A program made the position numbers and the translations under genes. Below, one piece after another: positions 1 to 11,943 of a stretch of DNA of 44,080 bases; within the stretch, counting starts at the first letter, position 1; each line of letters opens with the position of its first letter. Origin of the DNA: Pelomyxa schiedti (taxonomy: Eukaryota; Evosea; Pelobiontida; Pelomyxidae); assembly GCA_020536535.1 (NCBI GenBank), contig JAHLWZ010000930.1, positions 1 through 44,080 of the forward strand. Direction: 5' to 3'. The notes beneath the pieces were generated by a model. The model did not search any database, was not told the DNA's origin, and saw only the letters and a program-made list of their open reading frames with translations.

Positions 1-1
1 A

Positions 2-199
2 ACTGTGGTGGTGTGGGTGACAAGTGAATTTGAGCTGTATGCCACTGTCGGCCCGCTGGAACAAAAACAAGCCATAACCAAGGTATCACAACTCCAACAA
101 TCGAACTAAACTAAAACCCAACAGCTGTGTACCAAACTTGCCAGCTGGATAGAGGCAGAAGAGCCAACCCTTTTAATTTTGGAAGCCCCCTTGTGGTGA
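2..199 (+). CDS. MON1: MON1-like vacuolar fusion protein, C-terminal end (partial)
   Basis: This is the last part of a gene that enters from the left edge. Exons 2-82 and 125-199 are joined by a 42-nt GT-AG intron; the stop is TGA at 197-199. The peptide has the segment FELYATVGPLEQKQAITK followed by LASWIEAEEPTLLIL. This parallels the end of MON1 proteins, where an ELY..GPL stretch is followed by a helix with the pattern L-x-x-W-I-x-x-E-E and a final hydrophobic strand. MON1 pairs with CCZ1 as the GDP/GTP exchange factor for Rab7 on late endosomes. Only about 50 residues are visible, so the call rests on this C-terminal pattern; another longin-domain trafficking protein is possible. Confidence 0.68.
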
Positions 200-1625
200 G
201 AGCTCTTTTGTTGTGCTAGTCATAAAAGGAAAAAAAACCCACCGCAGTTCCGGTTTAGTTTTTTTTTTGTGTTTTTTTTGTTTTTGTTTTTGTTTTTTGT
301 AATTAATACTTCCCGCGAATAGAAAAAATTAGATTGAGATTGTGAGAGGCAGGGTGTTTTGGGGGATGACATTGTGATAGTGTATGGTCGAATTTCGTTG
401 GGATTCTTCTCATTCTTGTCAGGGCACAACAACAGAGTATGTGTTGTGTTATTTCAGACATCTGTTCCCCCGGGCCTCCTGTCTGGCCGTTATCCGATAT
501 ACTATGACTTGATTGCCCATCAAGAGCCACAACTTGGTTGAAAACAGGAAAATTAAAAAAGAAAACAAGTTGGAATGTGTGAGACGCGTTGCAGAGGGCG
601 CAGTTAGTCATTCGCGTATTGTGGGAGAGGGGACCTATTTTCGAAGACATTCATCAAGGAATCAACGGCCAAGAAGGCGTGCTGAGCCCTCCCATAATGA
701 AGCGCTCGTGAGGGTGATGAGCTCACTACTCCAGCGGGCACACTTCATTGTGGACTTGGTTGTTTCCAAATAGACAACAGGTTTTTCCTCCCAGAGCCTC
801 GACCAGCAGCAACTTGCCATAAACCCAACAGAAACAAAGGAACCAAGTAAAAAAAAAGTGTTGCTCTTCCATTTCCCTAAAGCTCTGAGAGTCACTATGG
901 GGGTGAGACTCACTTGGCCCCCCAGTTGTTCTCATTATCCTACGTGTGGTATCTGCTGCATTGTTCCTTTGACCCTTGCGGGCTGTGTTTTCCCAGTGTT
1001 TTAAACTTCCTCAAGCTGCAGTGCCCTTGTTCCCTCTGTGGCAATCAGCAAACAAATCGGCTGTTACTCCAGCGGATATAACTCAGAAGGGCACACCACT
1101 CCCTCCTCACCGTCACAATTTTGGAGGGCCAATGCTTTTCGGTTTACTCTTTCGTTCCAACTTAGTTTTTGGAAGGAAACTTAAGTAAGAAACGAACAGC
1201 CTGTTTGGTCAAACTACACTAACAAAGACATTTTTGAATTTCACTGGGGTGTCACCTTGGCTGTGGTCCAACCACATCACTGTGACTACTGTTACAGAGG
1301 AAATGTGACAGATGACTCCCAACATAGAATGCCTGGGGAACACCATTAGTTAGTATTGGGAGCAATGAGGAACAGACCAAATAGTAGATACCAAGTCTCT
1401 GGTGCACCAATCATCAGTCTGATGTTTTTGGTGGGGCATCTGGACCCTGCTGTTGTTTGGGTTTTTGTTTTTGTGTTTGGTTAGTGGGTTTTTGGAATAA
1501 AGAGTTATACTGGTGGTGATTCACTGAGAGGGAAGGGTAATATGCACAAAGCCGATAGCTCCGCACTTGACGTTTGGGTTGAGTTTATGGGTGTTTGTGG
1601 TTCTGGCACTGGGACTGGTAGTACA
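200..1625. other. 1.4 kb between MON1-like and TBC genes, no gene recognised
   Basis: This stretch lies between two convergent genes. It is T-rich on the top strand near 255-300 and again near 1455-1500. Short open segments occur on both strands (for example + 513-773 and - 662-913), but none has a family signature or joins convincingly through introns. A minus-strand run at about 875-1010 looks mildly coding-like but has no supported start, stop or partner exon. A small gene here cannot be excluded. Confidence 0.5.
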
Positions 1626-4457
1626 TCACCCTGATGATGTGTGGTGAGTTGTTGTATGCAGCATATGCAGGAGAACCTCTTTTGTTCCTTGGTCAGATAC
1701 AGTCGGGGGGGACACTGCAGCACAGAGAACAGACATATTTGGGTTGTTTGGAACATTTCCGACTGTGGTCGTACTTGGAGCTATTACAGCAACAAGGGGG
1801 GTCACAGGTATTTTTGTTGGCTGCGAGGCAACCATGTTTGGTTTACGAGTGAGAAATGGTCCTGAATGTGGAGCTTGTTGGGACCGCGCTATTGCTCTTA
1901 GTGTGCCAAGTTTGGAATTGGATATGTCGTATTCACCAGTTGCCTACTAACAATGAATGCCAGCAGGAGGTTACTCCCCACTGATACCTCAATAAGTACA
2001 TCCGGCTTTACAGAAGCGGGAAAATTTTGGAGTGTTGTCATGAGAGAATTCGCATCGCAATAGCTAAGCAACTCATCCTCACATAACCGCAAAAGACCAA
2101 GTACTACTCTGAAGAGTACTTTATCTCCCTGTTGTTGAGAAAGTAAAGTGTCAAAAATATCAAATCAAGAGACCACATACGTCATAAAAAAAGGAATCCA
2201 CAATTCGGAGGGCCGTCTAGTCAAAGACTTAGTACCACAGAGGGAGGGAAAGCACACACCTCCAAAGGAAATACACCAATAAATAAGGTTAAGAACCAAC
2301 GTGCAGCAAAAACATCGATGATTATACCATAACTGGCAAGGTGTTCCTACAGTATATTATAACAAGATACAAGTAATAAACTTCAAACCAAAAGTTTTGA
2401 GAAGTGTTGCTGCGCAAATTGGTTAAGCACAACCATGTCTATCATAACACCAGCAAGGTTATCTCTATTTCAGGTTACAGAGAAAACACAAAAATGGAAC
2501 ACACGTGAAATAGTCACCTGGAAGTAGGTTTTCGATCAGAGTAATGAGCAACCTGATTCGTCATAAATAAAACTCAAACAGGAAAAATGGAAACCAGAAA
2601 GCATCCTCTTCTTCCATGTGGAGCAAAAACATGGCTGTAATGAAATTCATGGCCTTTCATTTCATCTTAGAAAGATTGTATTTGACTGATATACACACCT
2701 GGCAATATCCAACATGGGAATTAAACCAACTGTATGTAGTAAGGACGCGGAGGAGGCTCTGTCGTCCCTCAGTCGTTTGAAAAGCATTACTACCAATATG
2801 GGTTCTTGTAACATCCTGTGATGAGGTTGACACATCGGAAAGGGAAAAAGTGGATAAAACAGAGCTCACTTTTTCTATCTGCTCTATGGCGTGTGATTTT
2901 TTCCCTTCATACCGGGAAAGTAACACTTGATAGTAGCCTGTGTTTTTCTCTTTTCTCACTGCCGCACTTGTCATATTCATCCATACCTTAATCTTTTGAA
3001 TCGAAGATGTTAATAGTGTGTCTATACTTTTGCCCGTTTCTCAGATGGTATTCCAAATTTATAAATAATATTTCTCATATTTCTCGATTTTTCAAAAACA
3101 GGTGAGTCTCCTAATCCAAGTCATCCACAATTTGCATTGAAAAGAGAAACCATGCAATCTAGAACAGAACTGATCCCAAAATTGGGTTGGTGACTGGTTG
3201 CCAAACCATCCCTGAAACTTAGGGGAATAAAACACGAAGTAATAGAGTGGTATCGTACTCTATTTTTGGGGATTGGAACAACGGGAACAGCAGGAGGTGA
3301 CGTGAGCTCATCAAGAGTATCAGTAGAACGCCACTGGGGAGGAATCCTGTGTTCTAAGTTATTTGCAATTAAGAATGAAAATGATGGAGTTTACGCTGCA
3401 TCTTGTGGTTTCTGTGACGTAGGAATTGCCTGGGAGGTACGAGATGGAGCAGTGGCGAAGAGTGAATTAGTGGAAGGCATGGGTGCTGTGGAAAACAGTG
3501 CTGCGTTACTGTTTGGCGACCTCCTTGTAATTGTTATGCCTAACCCATCCAACACAGATGTACTGCCCATTGTTACCATTCTTCTGTTTAGAGACACAGA
3601 CTCAAAAGTAGAGCCTCCAGCATGCCGGGGTAAGAGAGTGTTCGTTTCTTTCCTTGGGGCAGATGATGAATTCGCAGCTTCTCGAGGACTGACTGGTGTT
3701 GATGTTGGTGTATTTGATGGTGAAGAGTTTGGGGATGGTATTTTTGCCAGATTGCTCAGCAAAGTTGGTTTTTGTGTAGAATTAATTACATCTGGGGTTG
3801 TTTTGGTTGATAGCAAATAGTTCGAAGTGGATGGCTCCACGCTAGGAGGAGTAGTAGGTCGAGTAACATTACAGGTCATAGGAGTCATTGGGACAGTGGT
3901 AGACAGGGAAACAGGAGTGATATCAACAGCGTATTGATATTCATGAAAGTATTTCCACTTTTGCCACTCTTGTAGCAATTCTTGGGACGAATTTCTGAGT
4001 ATTGGGGAGTCTTCTTTACTGTAAAGGCAGGTTAAAAAAGCAAAACAAAACAAAAAAAAGTCATAATGAACAACTTCAAGTCTGTCCAAGAAGCGAGAAG
4101 CTTCAGCGAACGAGCCATCCTCTCCGCATTTGACAAAGTAGAAGGAGTCTCCAGCGGTTGCTTGTTCCCCGACGCAATCGTGGCATTTCCTCCTCCACTC
4201 CCGCCTCGCGACGTAACACTCACGGACGACGACGCAGAAGGCGACGATGACGAGGACGCGGGGGTCGGCGACGGAGAACGAGGGGAAAGGGACGTGAAGC
4301 GCGACGTAATGCTGTTACTGCCACGCATTATGCTATCAGATCTAGATCTACGGCGCAGTAACAACGCAGGCGACGATCTACGGCCGACCACACGGTGTTT
4401 TGCTTTTCGTTTCCGGAAAAGTGGAGATTGAACGGAAAACGATGAAGCCCAGCCCAT
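1626..4457 (-). CDS. TBC-domain Rab GTPase-activating protein
   Basis: About ten exons. The start is the ATG at 4457 and the stop is TGA at 1626. The N-terminal part is Ser/Thr/Pro-rich and low in complexity. The TBC domain starts near 3290 and runs to about 2090 with canonical elements in order: FGIPSEKRAKVW, then DVTRT (arginine finger, motif IxxDxxR), GYCQ (glutamine finger), EEEDAFWLLITLIENLLPGD, FAARWFLTLF and VLFRVVLGLL. Both catalytic fingers are present, so it should stimulate GTP hydrolysis by a Rab. Introns are 40-90 nt and each restores the frame; clear ones lie at 3347-3395 and just after the YCQ codons near 2690-2660. The C-terminal roughly 100 residues are Thr/Pro-rich without a domain. 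It is divergent from the histone fusion gene with 300 bp between the starts. Substrate Rab unknown; the last exon border is uncertain. Confidence 0.88.
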
Positions 4458-4757
4458 CCGTGTGAAAATTATCAGACATCAAACTGGAACTGAAACTGAA
4501 ACTACCCAAAGGCATCGGAAATGGAATTGGAACCCCTGCACTAAACAAACCAAGGAACCGCGCTTGTCTTGGTTTCTCAAGAGTTGCAAATCTATTAATA
4601 TAAAAATCCTTCAAAATCTGATGCGTTTTTTTTATCCGCACGGAATTGAAAGGGAAAAATAATCCGCACAAAGCGGGGAAAAAAAAAACAACAAATTAAA
4701 AAAAAAAACCCCCAACAACAGACAACAGATCTCCCCCTTCACCCTGCGCGTGTGTCT
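4458..4757. promoter_or_regulatory. Shared promoter region of the RabGAP and histone fusion genes
   Basis: These 300 bp separate two divergent start codons, so both promoters must lie here or in the first exons. There is an A/T-rich stretch with a TATA-like run (ttaatataaaaatcc) around 4597-4611 and oligo-A/CAA-rich sequence just upstream of the histone fusion start at 4680-4720. No known element beyond this was recognised. The assignment is by position. Confidence 0.4.
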
Positions 4758-7303
4758 ATGTTCACCAGCAACCGTTTCAAGTCTGCCCCCAAGAAGCCAC
4801 AAAAGCCTGCCTCATTCGGCAAGCGTGAGGCTGAGGACGAGGACGAGGACGACCCCGAGACCGCGGCCGCCGCCCAGCGGTTGGGTTTGACCAAGGTTCC
4901 CCTTGGAAAGCCCAAACGACCCACTGGAATGAGGAAACCGGCCAGGCGCGCTAGGAGATGTCCTCCCAACTTCAAGGGTGCCATATACAAAGTCCTAAAG
5001 CAGGTTGGTTGCGTTGCATTGAATTTATTTGCGGTAATTATTGGGGTGGCGTTAATGCCCGGCGCACGTGTCACACTCGGGCTATTATAATGGATCAAGG
5101 GACATAACTGTATTTAATTTTAAAAAATGTAGTTGGGTGCAGGACGTAAAGAGGGTGTTGTTGGCGGTTAACTAAATGTGCGCAGGTGCACCCTGACACT
5201 GGAATCTCTGTTCAAGCTATGGCTGAGGTCAACGACGCTTGCATAGACACGTTACACAAGTTGTGTGACGAGGCTCTCACTCTCATGTCTACTACAAAGA
5301 GGATGACTATTACTTCTCGTGAGGTAATGCAATAGTTACATTTGGTCTTTCATTTTCCAATCTTCTATTAGATTCAGACTGCTGTTCGCCTTGCTTTTCC
5401 CGGTGAACTTGCTAAGCACGCTGTCTCTGAAGGCACAAAGGTCGTTTTTTTTTTCCCCTCATGTCCATCACTTTACACCATAAAAAGGCTGTAACAAAAT
5501 ACAACATGTCCTCAGAAGATGGTGGGAAAAGGAAGGTGAGGGCTACTAAGTCCCTGAAGGCTGGTCTTCAATTCCCTGTCTCAAAAGTTGCCAACATGAT
5601 GAAGGAACACACATTGATGCGTCTTGGAGCTGGTATGAGGACTCCTTAAATCAATCTAATACTATTAGGGGCTCCTATTTATTTGTCTGCTGTTCTTGAG
5701 TACCTTGCTGCTGAAGTACTGGAACTGGCTGGAAATGCTGCCAGGGACAACATGCATAAGCGGATTATACCAAGGCATTTACTCCTTGCAATCCGAAATG
5801 ACGACGAGTTGAACAAGGTCTGTTCCATTTCTTTACATAACTGAAATTATGTTGACCTTCCCCAGTTCTGGAAACACTGCACTTTTGCATCTGGTGGAAC
5901 GTTACCAAATATTCATTGTGCGTTACTTCCAAAGAAGTCGGCAGTGTCCGAGGATTCCGAGAAGCCTAGTTTCGGTGGTTGCTCAACCGCGTCTACTGGA
6001 TTTACCAGTGCATTTACAACTTCATCCTCCCCGTTTGGTGGTGCTCCGGCCTCCTCCCCTTTTGGTGCTCCAGCACCCTCCCCTTTTGGAAGTGCTCCTG
6101 CATCTTCTCCGTTTGGAAGCGCTCCTGCGTTTGGAAGTGCTCCTACATCCTCTCTGTTTGGAAATACTTCAACTTCACCATTCGGTGTGTCACCAGCACC
6201 CTTGTATGGACCCACTGGTGGCTTATTTTGTGCCTCATCAGGGGGATCTGCCTTCGGTGCCACCCCAACAACATCCCTGTTTGGAACCGGAACATCCTCG
6301 GCGTTTGGTTCACCAGCGCAACAGTCTTTTGGCTTCGGCTCGCCTCTTAGCACCCCATCCGATGCTGAAAGGTTCCTTGGTTCTTCTTTTAGGAACTGAC
6401 TGATTTTTTACAGCAAGAAACTCTTCATCAAGACTTTGACGGGGAAAACAATTACCTTGGATTTCAATTCCGAAATTACTGTTGGTGAGGTGAAAGTGCA
6501 GGTGGAGATGAAGGAAGGTGTACCACCTGAACAGCAGAGGCTAATTTGGGCAGGAAAGCAACTCGAGAATGAGAAAACGCTTGCTGAGTACAACGTCACA
6601 GCCGATTCGACTCTTCATTTGGTTCTAAGGTGCTCTACATGTGTTCATCTACCAATAATTTACCTCACCTTAGCCTCCGCCAGCCAATCGCCTCCCCAAA
6701 GAAAAGTACGAGAAAAGTTGAGAAAAAGACACTTGAGGTGAAGCCTGCAATGCCATCTGTGACTCTCCAGACTGAGATTGCTCCCACTCCTCAAGTCGCT
6801 TCCAACCTCATGATGAAAGCCAGGTCCCCTCCCCCTTTTATTACACACCCGTTTCTCATTTTCCTTAGCCAACCAGGGGGCAAGTTGTTCATCAAGACAC
6901 TTACAGGGAAATCTCTCACCCTTGATTATGATAGAGCACTTACAATCCAGCAAATAAAGCAACACATTCAGCAAAGTGAAGGAGTGGACCCTCTCCAACA
7001 AATGCTTGTTTATGCGGGACGTAGGCTGGAAGATACCACAAAGACCCTTGGTGATCTGAAAATAGATAAGAATTCCTCCTTGCACCTTGTTTTGGCGTAT
7101 GTATCTGCTCAGCACACTGCAGTACTCACTCCCCTTGCAGGTTGAAGAAGAAAGCCCTGTTTGCACCAAAGAAAATCATGCCCAAGCTCATCCCTAAGGG
7201 TATTCCCAAGCCCTCAAAGAAGGACAAGGATGATGAAGATGGAAGTGAGGATGAGGACGAAGAAAAGGAAGAAACTGAGGGCTCTGAGGAGGATGATGAG
7301 TGA
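4758..7303 (+). CDS. Histone H2B-H2A doublet fused to FG repeats and two ubiquitin-like domains
   Basis: Ten exons: 4758-5003, 5186-5323, 5372-5440, 5488-5632, 5669-5817, 5866-6371, 6414-6629, 6674-6823, 6869-7096, 7141-7303. They sum to 2010 nt and 669 residues; every intron is GT-AG and the frame is kept throughout. Order: an acidic then basic N-tail (1-65); the H2B fold (about 68-160), with KVLKQVHPDTG, TITSREIQTAVRL and [18 protein letters not shown]; the H2A fold (about 166-275), with [53 protein letters not shown] and the GGTLPNI segment. The acidic-patch residues of H2A (EYL, AEVLEL, NDDEL) are kept. Residues 276-417 carry about 13 FG dipeptides, many as PFG or LFG. Ubiquitin-like domain 1 (about 418-490) keeps L8, I44, K48 and V70 equivalents; after a linker, domain 2 (about 542-616) has V and R in place of I44 and K48. 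Neither ends in GlyGly, so neither can be conjugated or clipped off. A Lys-rich then Asp/Glu-rich tail ends at TGA 7301-7303. The start is the first ATG; an in-frame GTG lies two codons upstream. Function unknown; likely nuclear. Confidence 0.93.
6372..6413 (+). other. Intron between FG segment and first ubiquitin-like domain, with stop if retained
   Basis: This 42-nt intron separates the histone/FG half from the ubiquitin-like half. It has a GTTCC donor, a ctgac branch-like element and a tttttacag acceptor. If it is retained, translation stops at TGA 6397-6399 shortly after the FG segment, giving a histone doublet with an FG tail only. If it is removed, AG plus C forms a Ser codon and the frame runs straight into [12 protein letters not shown]. 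It is therefore a natural switch point between two isoforms. Confidence 0.7.
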
Positions 7304-7403
7304 AAGTGGCGAACTCACACCCTCACAATGTAACCCCATCAAGAAAAATTAAAGGGAACAAAGTTGTTTTTTATTTCCACTTCATTCCAACTTGTTTTTT
7401 CTT

Positions 7404-10400
7404 CTAAGTGTTGGTGGGCATCCTTCTTATTTGTAGGTCCTTTATGAGCCCCGCACCCATAATGTGTATGTTTTGAATAATCTCGGTGGCATTGAGAACC
7501 ACTTTTCCCTTGTGCGGGCCTTTCTGTAGAAGAGGTAAGCATGGGAAGGTTGTGGGAGGGTGTACCAATATGGGTTTCATCCCATGGGCACATGAGGGGT
7601 CAAGTGGTTGTGGTGCAAAGGCTGTTGGCCTCCACACCCCGGTGATGACGTCGGTGGTGCCTTCTTCATTGTAGAACCAAATAGCTTGTTTGTGATAGTA
7701 ACTCTGTACGAATTAGCAGTGCCGATAGAAAGAGTTTTCGCCATACACGTAATTCTTTTACAAAGGATAAAGCCGGATTGAAATCCACCAGATATTTGCG
7801 CCATACTCTGTATGATTGTTGGAATTTTTCTTTATTCCGGTAGAGAGATATCACACTAACAGATAGTGAACAATAGGTAAAAAAAAAAAAAGGTCAAATA
7901 CATGTCATAGTCTTCTAATGGGGTGACAAACAGGTTCTACAAAGTAATGAAAATTAATTCTTACAATGGATGTTGTTCATACTTTCCAAACGATGCTTTC
8001 TTCCTGCACAAGTAGACGATGAAAGATTGGAATAGAGACCTTGGCAAATTGAATAATTCGTTTGAAAATCTTCATAATTGAATGTTAATGGTACAAGGTG
8101 AGATTGTTTCCACAAACCACTGGCTCCAGAGTTCTTGTCCAGAAGCTGGTCCAAACTTGCCCAAACTTGGGATAAGTAGCGAAAATAGCAAGTGCGGGGG
8201 CGACTTTGGAGTTATCAGCAAACTTTTTCCACCCTTTAGTTCGATTTAAATTAGGAACTTTCCATTTTACCAGTAGTCTGGATGTGGCATGTGCAGAAAG
8301 GGTGTTCTGGAAATCAACAACCACCGAATGGGGGAGTTTGGAGGTGTCAATAGAGCCTAACAAGTGAAGGAATCTAGTTTGGTTGGTAAAAATTGATATC
8401 ACCAAGTAGTCCTGTTTTGTTTGAAACCTGAGGAAACCAAGTACATGTGAATGTGGAGCGCCAAGAGCTCCAGGTTGAAGGTAGCATGATGCGACAAGAA
8501 GTTCAACTGCTTCTTCTTGTAGGTGTGTGGAAAACATATGAGAGTTTACCCAGTGTTTAGAAAGCCTATATATATTTCATTGGTACAGTTAAGGGACAAG
8601 TTCTCAACCTAGTGGCGTAGCTGTAACTTTTGAACTTGTCTGCAATAGCATTAATGCATTCAACGTGAATGGGCAAAGCTGCAAGCCGTTTGAGTGCATT
8701 ATGCTCAGAAGCAAAGTCAAAACACTCCTTCCCTGCTTCTTTTTAGGCTTCATCTCCACATTCACAACATACTTTGCTTTTTCATTACAAAGTGTTCTTT
8801 GGGTAAATGCATTTCCAGTGAAAAAACGAAATGACGATAGTCAATAAGTAGTCTTCCTTCCTGGGCAATAGAATACGGTTGCAACCTTCCCGTCAAGTTA
8901 ACAACCACTCGTTGCCAACCCCTGGGAAAGAAAAAAAGATGTCGAACCTCTGTGCAATTTCGAGATAGAAGGCAGTTTTCAGGGTCCTGAGGGGTTTTAT
9001 ATCATCTGGCCATCTGTCACTGGGTTCAAGCTAACCAGTAGTTGGTGCAATTTAAAAGATATCCAGAAACAACCTGAAAAACAAGTCTTATTGGAGTGAT
9101 AGGGTTCCCTCGGCGGTGTTGTGTAACAGGTTGAACTTGCGTTTGAGAAAAAACTGAAGGGTAACTTGAGATTGCCAAGAAAGTAAACTAGACATTACTT
9201 GGATCAGCAGGGGATAAAGACAAAAGTGCTAGTGGTAACTTTGGAATACGTTTGATTGCTGATGTCAACCGTAATAAAGCGTCAGCTACTTCCAGGTGAT
9301 TGTCAGCTAGAAACAGGTGAAAAAAGAAAAGCAAACAAGAGGGGTACGTGGCACAATAGAGTCCATGAGGGAAATAGTGCAAAAAATATCACTCTCCTTT
9401 ATTCCGTGGTGTTTAGAAAGAACATATTTGCAGATCTACAGTTGGTTAATTAATTCCTCAAGAAAGGGAGGAACCTCTGGAATGATGAGGTGACGTTGTG
9501 GAAAGTCCCAAACTAGAAGAGAATGAGAAAGATCAAAACTTTAGGAATGATTTTTGGAAAAATTGCAAGAACAAACCGGCTGCATAACAAACAGTAGAAT
9601 CTTTGAACCTCCGTAGGGTAGACGCAGAACCCCAGAAGGCATTGAATTTCTCTACCTGTTACTAGATATGTATTTCGAAGGAAAATGTAAGAAACTAACT
9701 TGATGGTTGGAACTGTCCCTTGGTCCCATGTCTACAAGCCGATCGAATGTGGCATCATTATAAATCATGCCAAAAACCAACTTGTTGTTAGTTGAAGACT
9801 GAGTAATGGGCAAGAGCAGCGACAGTCTGTCTGTAAGAGCTTCCTTCAAAGTGGGTAGGATTTCCTGCATTTTCCCAGGCATGTCTATGCCTTTGATTCT
9901 ATTGGGATCGTTAGATGACATTCTACGTGAAAGGAAGCCTACATGAGTATATTGTCAAATTTCGTTAGAGGTTCAAAGTCCACTTTGAACAGATTAAAAA
10001 AGGTATATGCTGTTGGAGACTTCACTAGGTCCAATGACCTCGTTGCATAGAGTTGCAGCTTTTTTTTTTTAGGGAGTTAGATGGAGCACCAAAAAACACA
10101 AAGTGTTTTACCTCTTGGATAACTTCTAGAGGGACATTTCGGGTAAGATTAAACATTCCTGTGGAATCGACAAATACTGCGGGTGCCACTTGTTTGAATA
10201 CCTGCAGGAAATTATAAAATGAGAGGAAAAGCCATTTTACCTCAATCTTCGATAAGACTGAAGTATTTTGTGAAAGGGAAATGCCTTTTGCTAAGTCACC
10301 TGATTCTTTATTGAATTAGCAAGAGCTATTTTAGCAGATATGATACCAAAAATTTCCAGGACCTTATAGAAAATGGTGTGGGCAGGTGTAAGGGTTCCTA

Positions 10401-11646
10401 CATCTTCACGGCGGGTGACGTACATAACGAGCATGTTGATCACTAACCCCGAGATTGAACCATAGAGCCTGCGCCGGGAGAGCCAAACCTATGTTGATTA
10501 GTTAACATATGTGGAAGGAACCCAAGGAAAGACAAACTTTGAGCATCATTACGACGGGCTTAGCATTTTTATAGGATGACATCAACTCATTGAAGAGAGT
10601 TGTTTGGACAATGACACTCATGTCTTCAATCATAGGAACGAGAGAGAAATCTTTAGGAAAAAAGACTAAGAGATGGCAATAGTTTAAAAGTATCTCGACC
10701 TGTAGAATTGGGATGGTCAAAAGTTAGTGGGAGAACTGAAGAACTGAGGCAAGGTATCAAATTAAAACTGCATGAATGCATTCCTACAGCAATGGTTAAT
10801 TTCTATTAGATGAAATTTCCCGTACCGTCAGAAACATAGAAATTAAGATAGACAGACCATTTGCCAGTGTCGTTGTGAAATGCAAAAACTTTCACATCCC
10901 TTGTGTTAGGGATTTTGGAGCATGATGTGGCAAGGAACTCTGCGTATTTCCGCCGGATTTCGGTATAATTTGGGAACTCCTCTGGAGGGAAATATACCTT
11001 GTTTTGTGAAAAAAAAGCAAGTTAGGTTTTTTAAAACAATTTTTAAGTGTAGCAATGCCAAGGAGAATAACACAACTGATGGCATTTCCACTGCTATATC
11101 AACAGTAGAAAAAGCCTTAATCATGGTGCCCGAAGAAAAGCTTCCAATAATTTGAAGTTTACTAGGAGGAAGAAAAGAACTCTTTGGCAGGTTATAGGCT
11201 TGATATTGACTTGGAGGGTGTACATTTTGAATGGATTTGAGACGCTTCATAAGCATTGGAGCTACAATACCCGGATCGCTTAGACTAGGGTGAACAGAGA
11301 TACCCTTAATCATGGCCATCACCTGCATCAAATTAAGGTGACCCTCAAAACCCCTCCTTTGATGCAAGTTACCTCAAGTTGGAAAAAACGACCTGGATCA
11401 TCAACCTCAACAGACGGTGTATTCAGAACAGTATCAATAAGTTTAGTTTTTGAAGCTTTTATTTGTGAAAATTAAAATTTAAAAAAAAAAAAAAAACAAA
11501 CCACATACTCTCAGGTTTGTATTTCTTTGATGAAGGTGGCTTCCCTTTATGTTGTGGTCCCTTCTTCTGCTACAGTCAACGTGGTAAAACAAAAAAAACA
11601 AACCAACCATACCGGTGGTCGCTTTCTCGACACCTGAGATCCGCAT
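7404..11646 (-). CDS. NOL6: Nrap/NOL6 (Utp22-type) pre-rRNA processing protein
   Basis: A large multi-exon gene read on the minus strand. The inferred start is the ATG at 11646 and the stop is TAG at 7404. Family signatures include the nucleotidyltransferase-like segment KLQIIGSFSSGTMIKAFSTV followed by DIAVEMPS (about 11165-11080). Near 8540-8420 is EEAVELLVASC followed by GALGAP and VLGFLRF, the counterpart of NOL6's second half. The C-terminal WRPTAFAPQPLDPSCAHG (about 7637-7590) matches the WKPTSFxPQP element near the end of human NOL6. NOL6/Utp22 is an inactive poly(A)-polymerase-like scaffold of the small-subunit processome in the nucleolus. The first exon is short and the exon joins between 10900 and 8540 were followed only in part. 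It converges on the histone fusion gene; the two stops are 100 bp apart. Confidence 0.87.
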
Positions 11647-11943
11647 TAAAAACACAAACAAAGGGCACAACGCAACGATTTGGGGAGCGCGACCTCTGCC
11701 TTGCCTCTCGCCGACATCTTATCAGATCGACCGGGCAATTAATGTCGCGCGTGCAACTGCAAATGAGCAAAAAAAGGAATGTAAAAACCTGCAAACCAAC
11801 GAATGAACATCAACAACTAAACGCGAAACCAAACATCAACTTGTGTGAGAACAAAGCCGAGAGAGACACAACCCAAACAACAACAAACACAAAAAAAAAG
11901 AAAAAAACAAACCCCACAAAGACAAAGACCTCGTGTTGTTGGG
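11647..11943. promoter_or_regulatory. Divergent promoter region, NOL6 and beta-helix protein genes
   Basis: These 297 bp lie between the NOL6 start and the start of the secreted beta-helix gene. The half next to the plus-strand gene is strongly A/C-rich (for example 11866-11930), a likely transcribed leader. No specific element was recognised. Confidence 0.35.

Noticed and set aside
513-913. Short open frames on both strands near the left end
   Set aside because: No family signature, no consistent splice partners and no preferred strand.
5913-6353. Minus-strand open frame of 146 codons opposite the FG segment
   Set aside because: It is a shadow of the FG repeat codons; splicing and family evidence support the plus strand.
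4758-7303. Viral origin of the histone doublet
   Set aside because: H2B-H2A doublets occur in Marseilleviridae, but this gene has nine spliceosomal introns, lies among ordinary host genes and shows no other virus-like gene nearby; ancestry cannot be settled without a tree.
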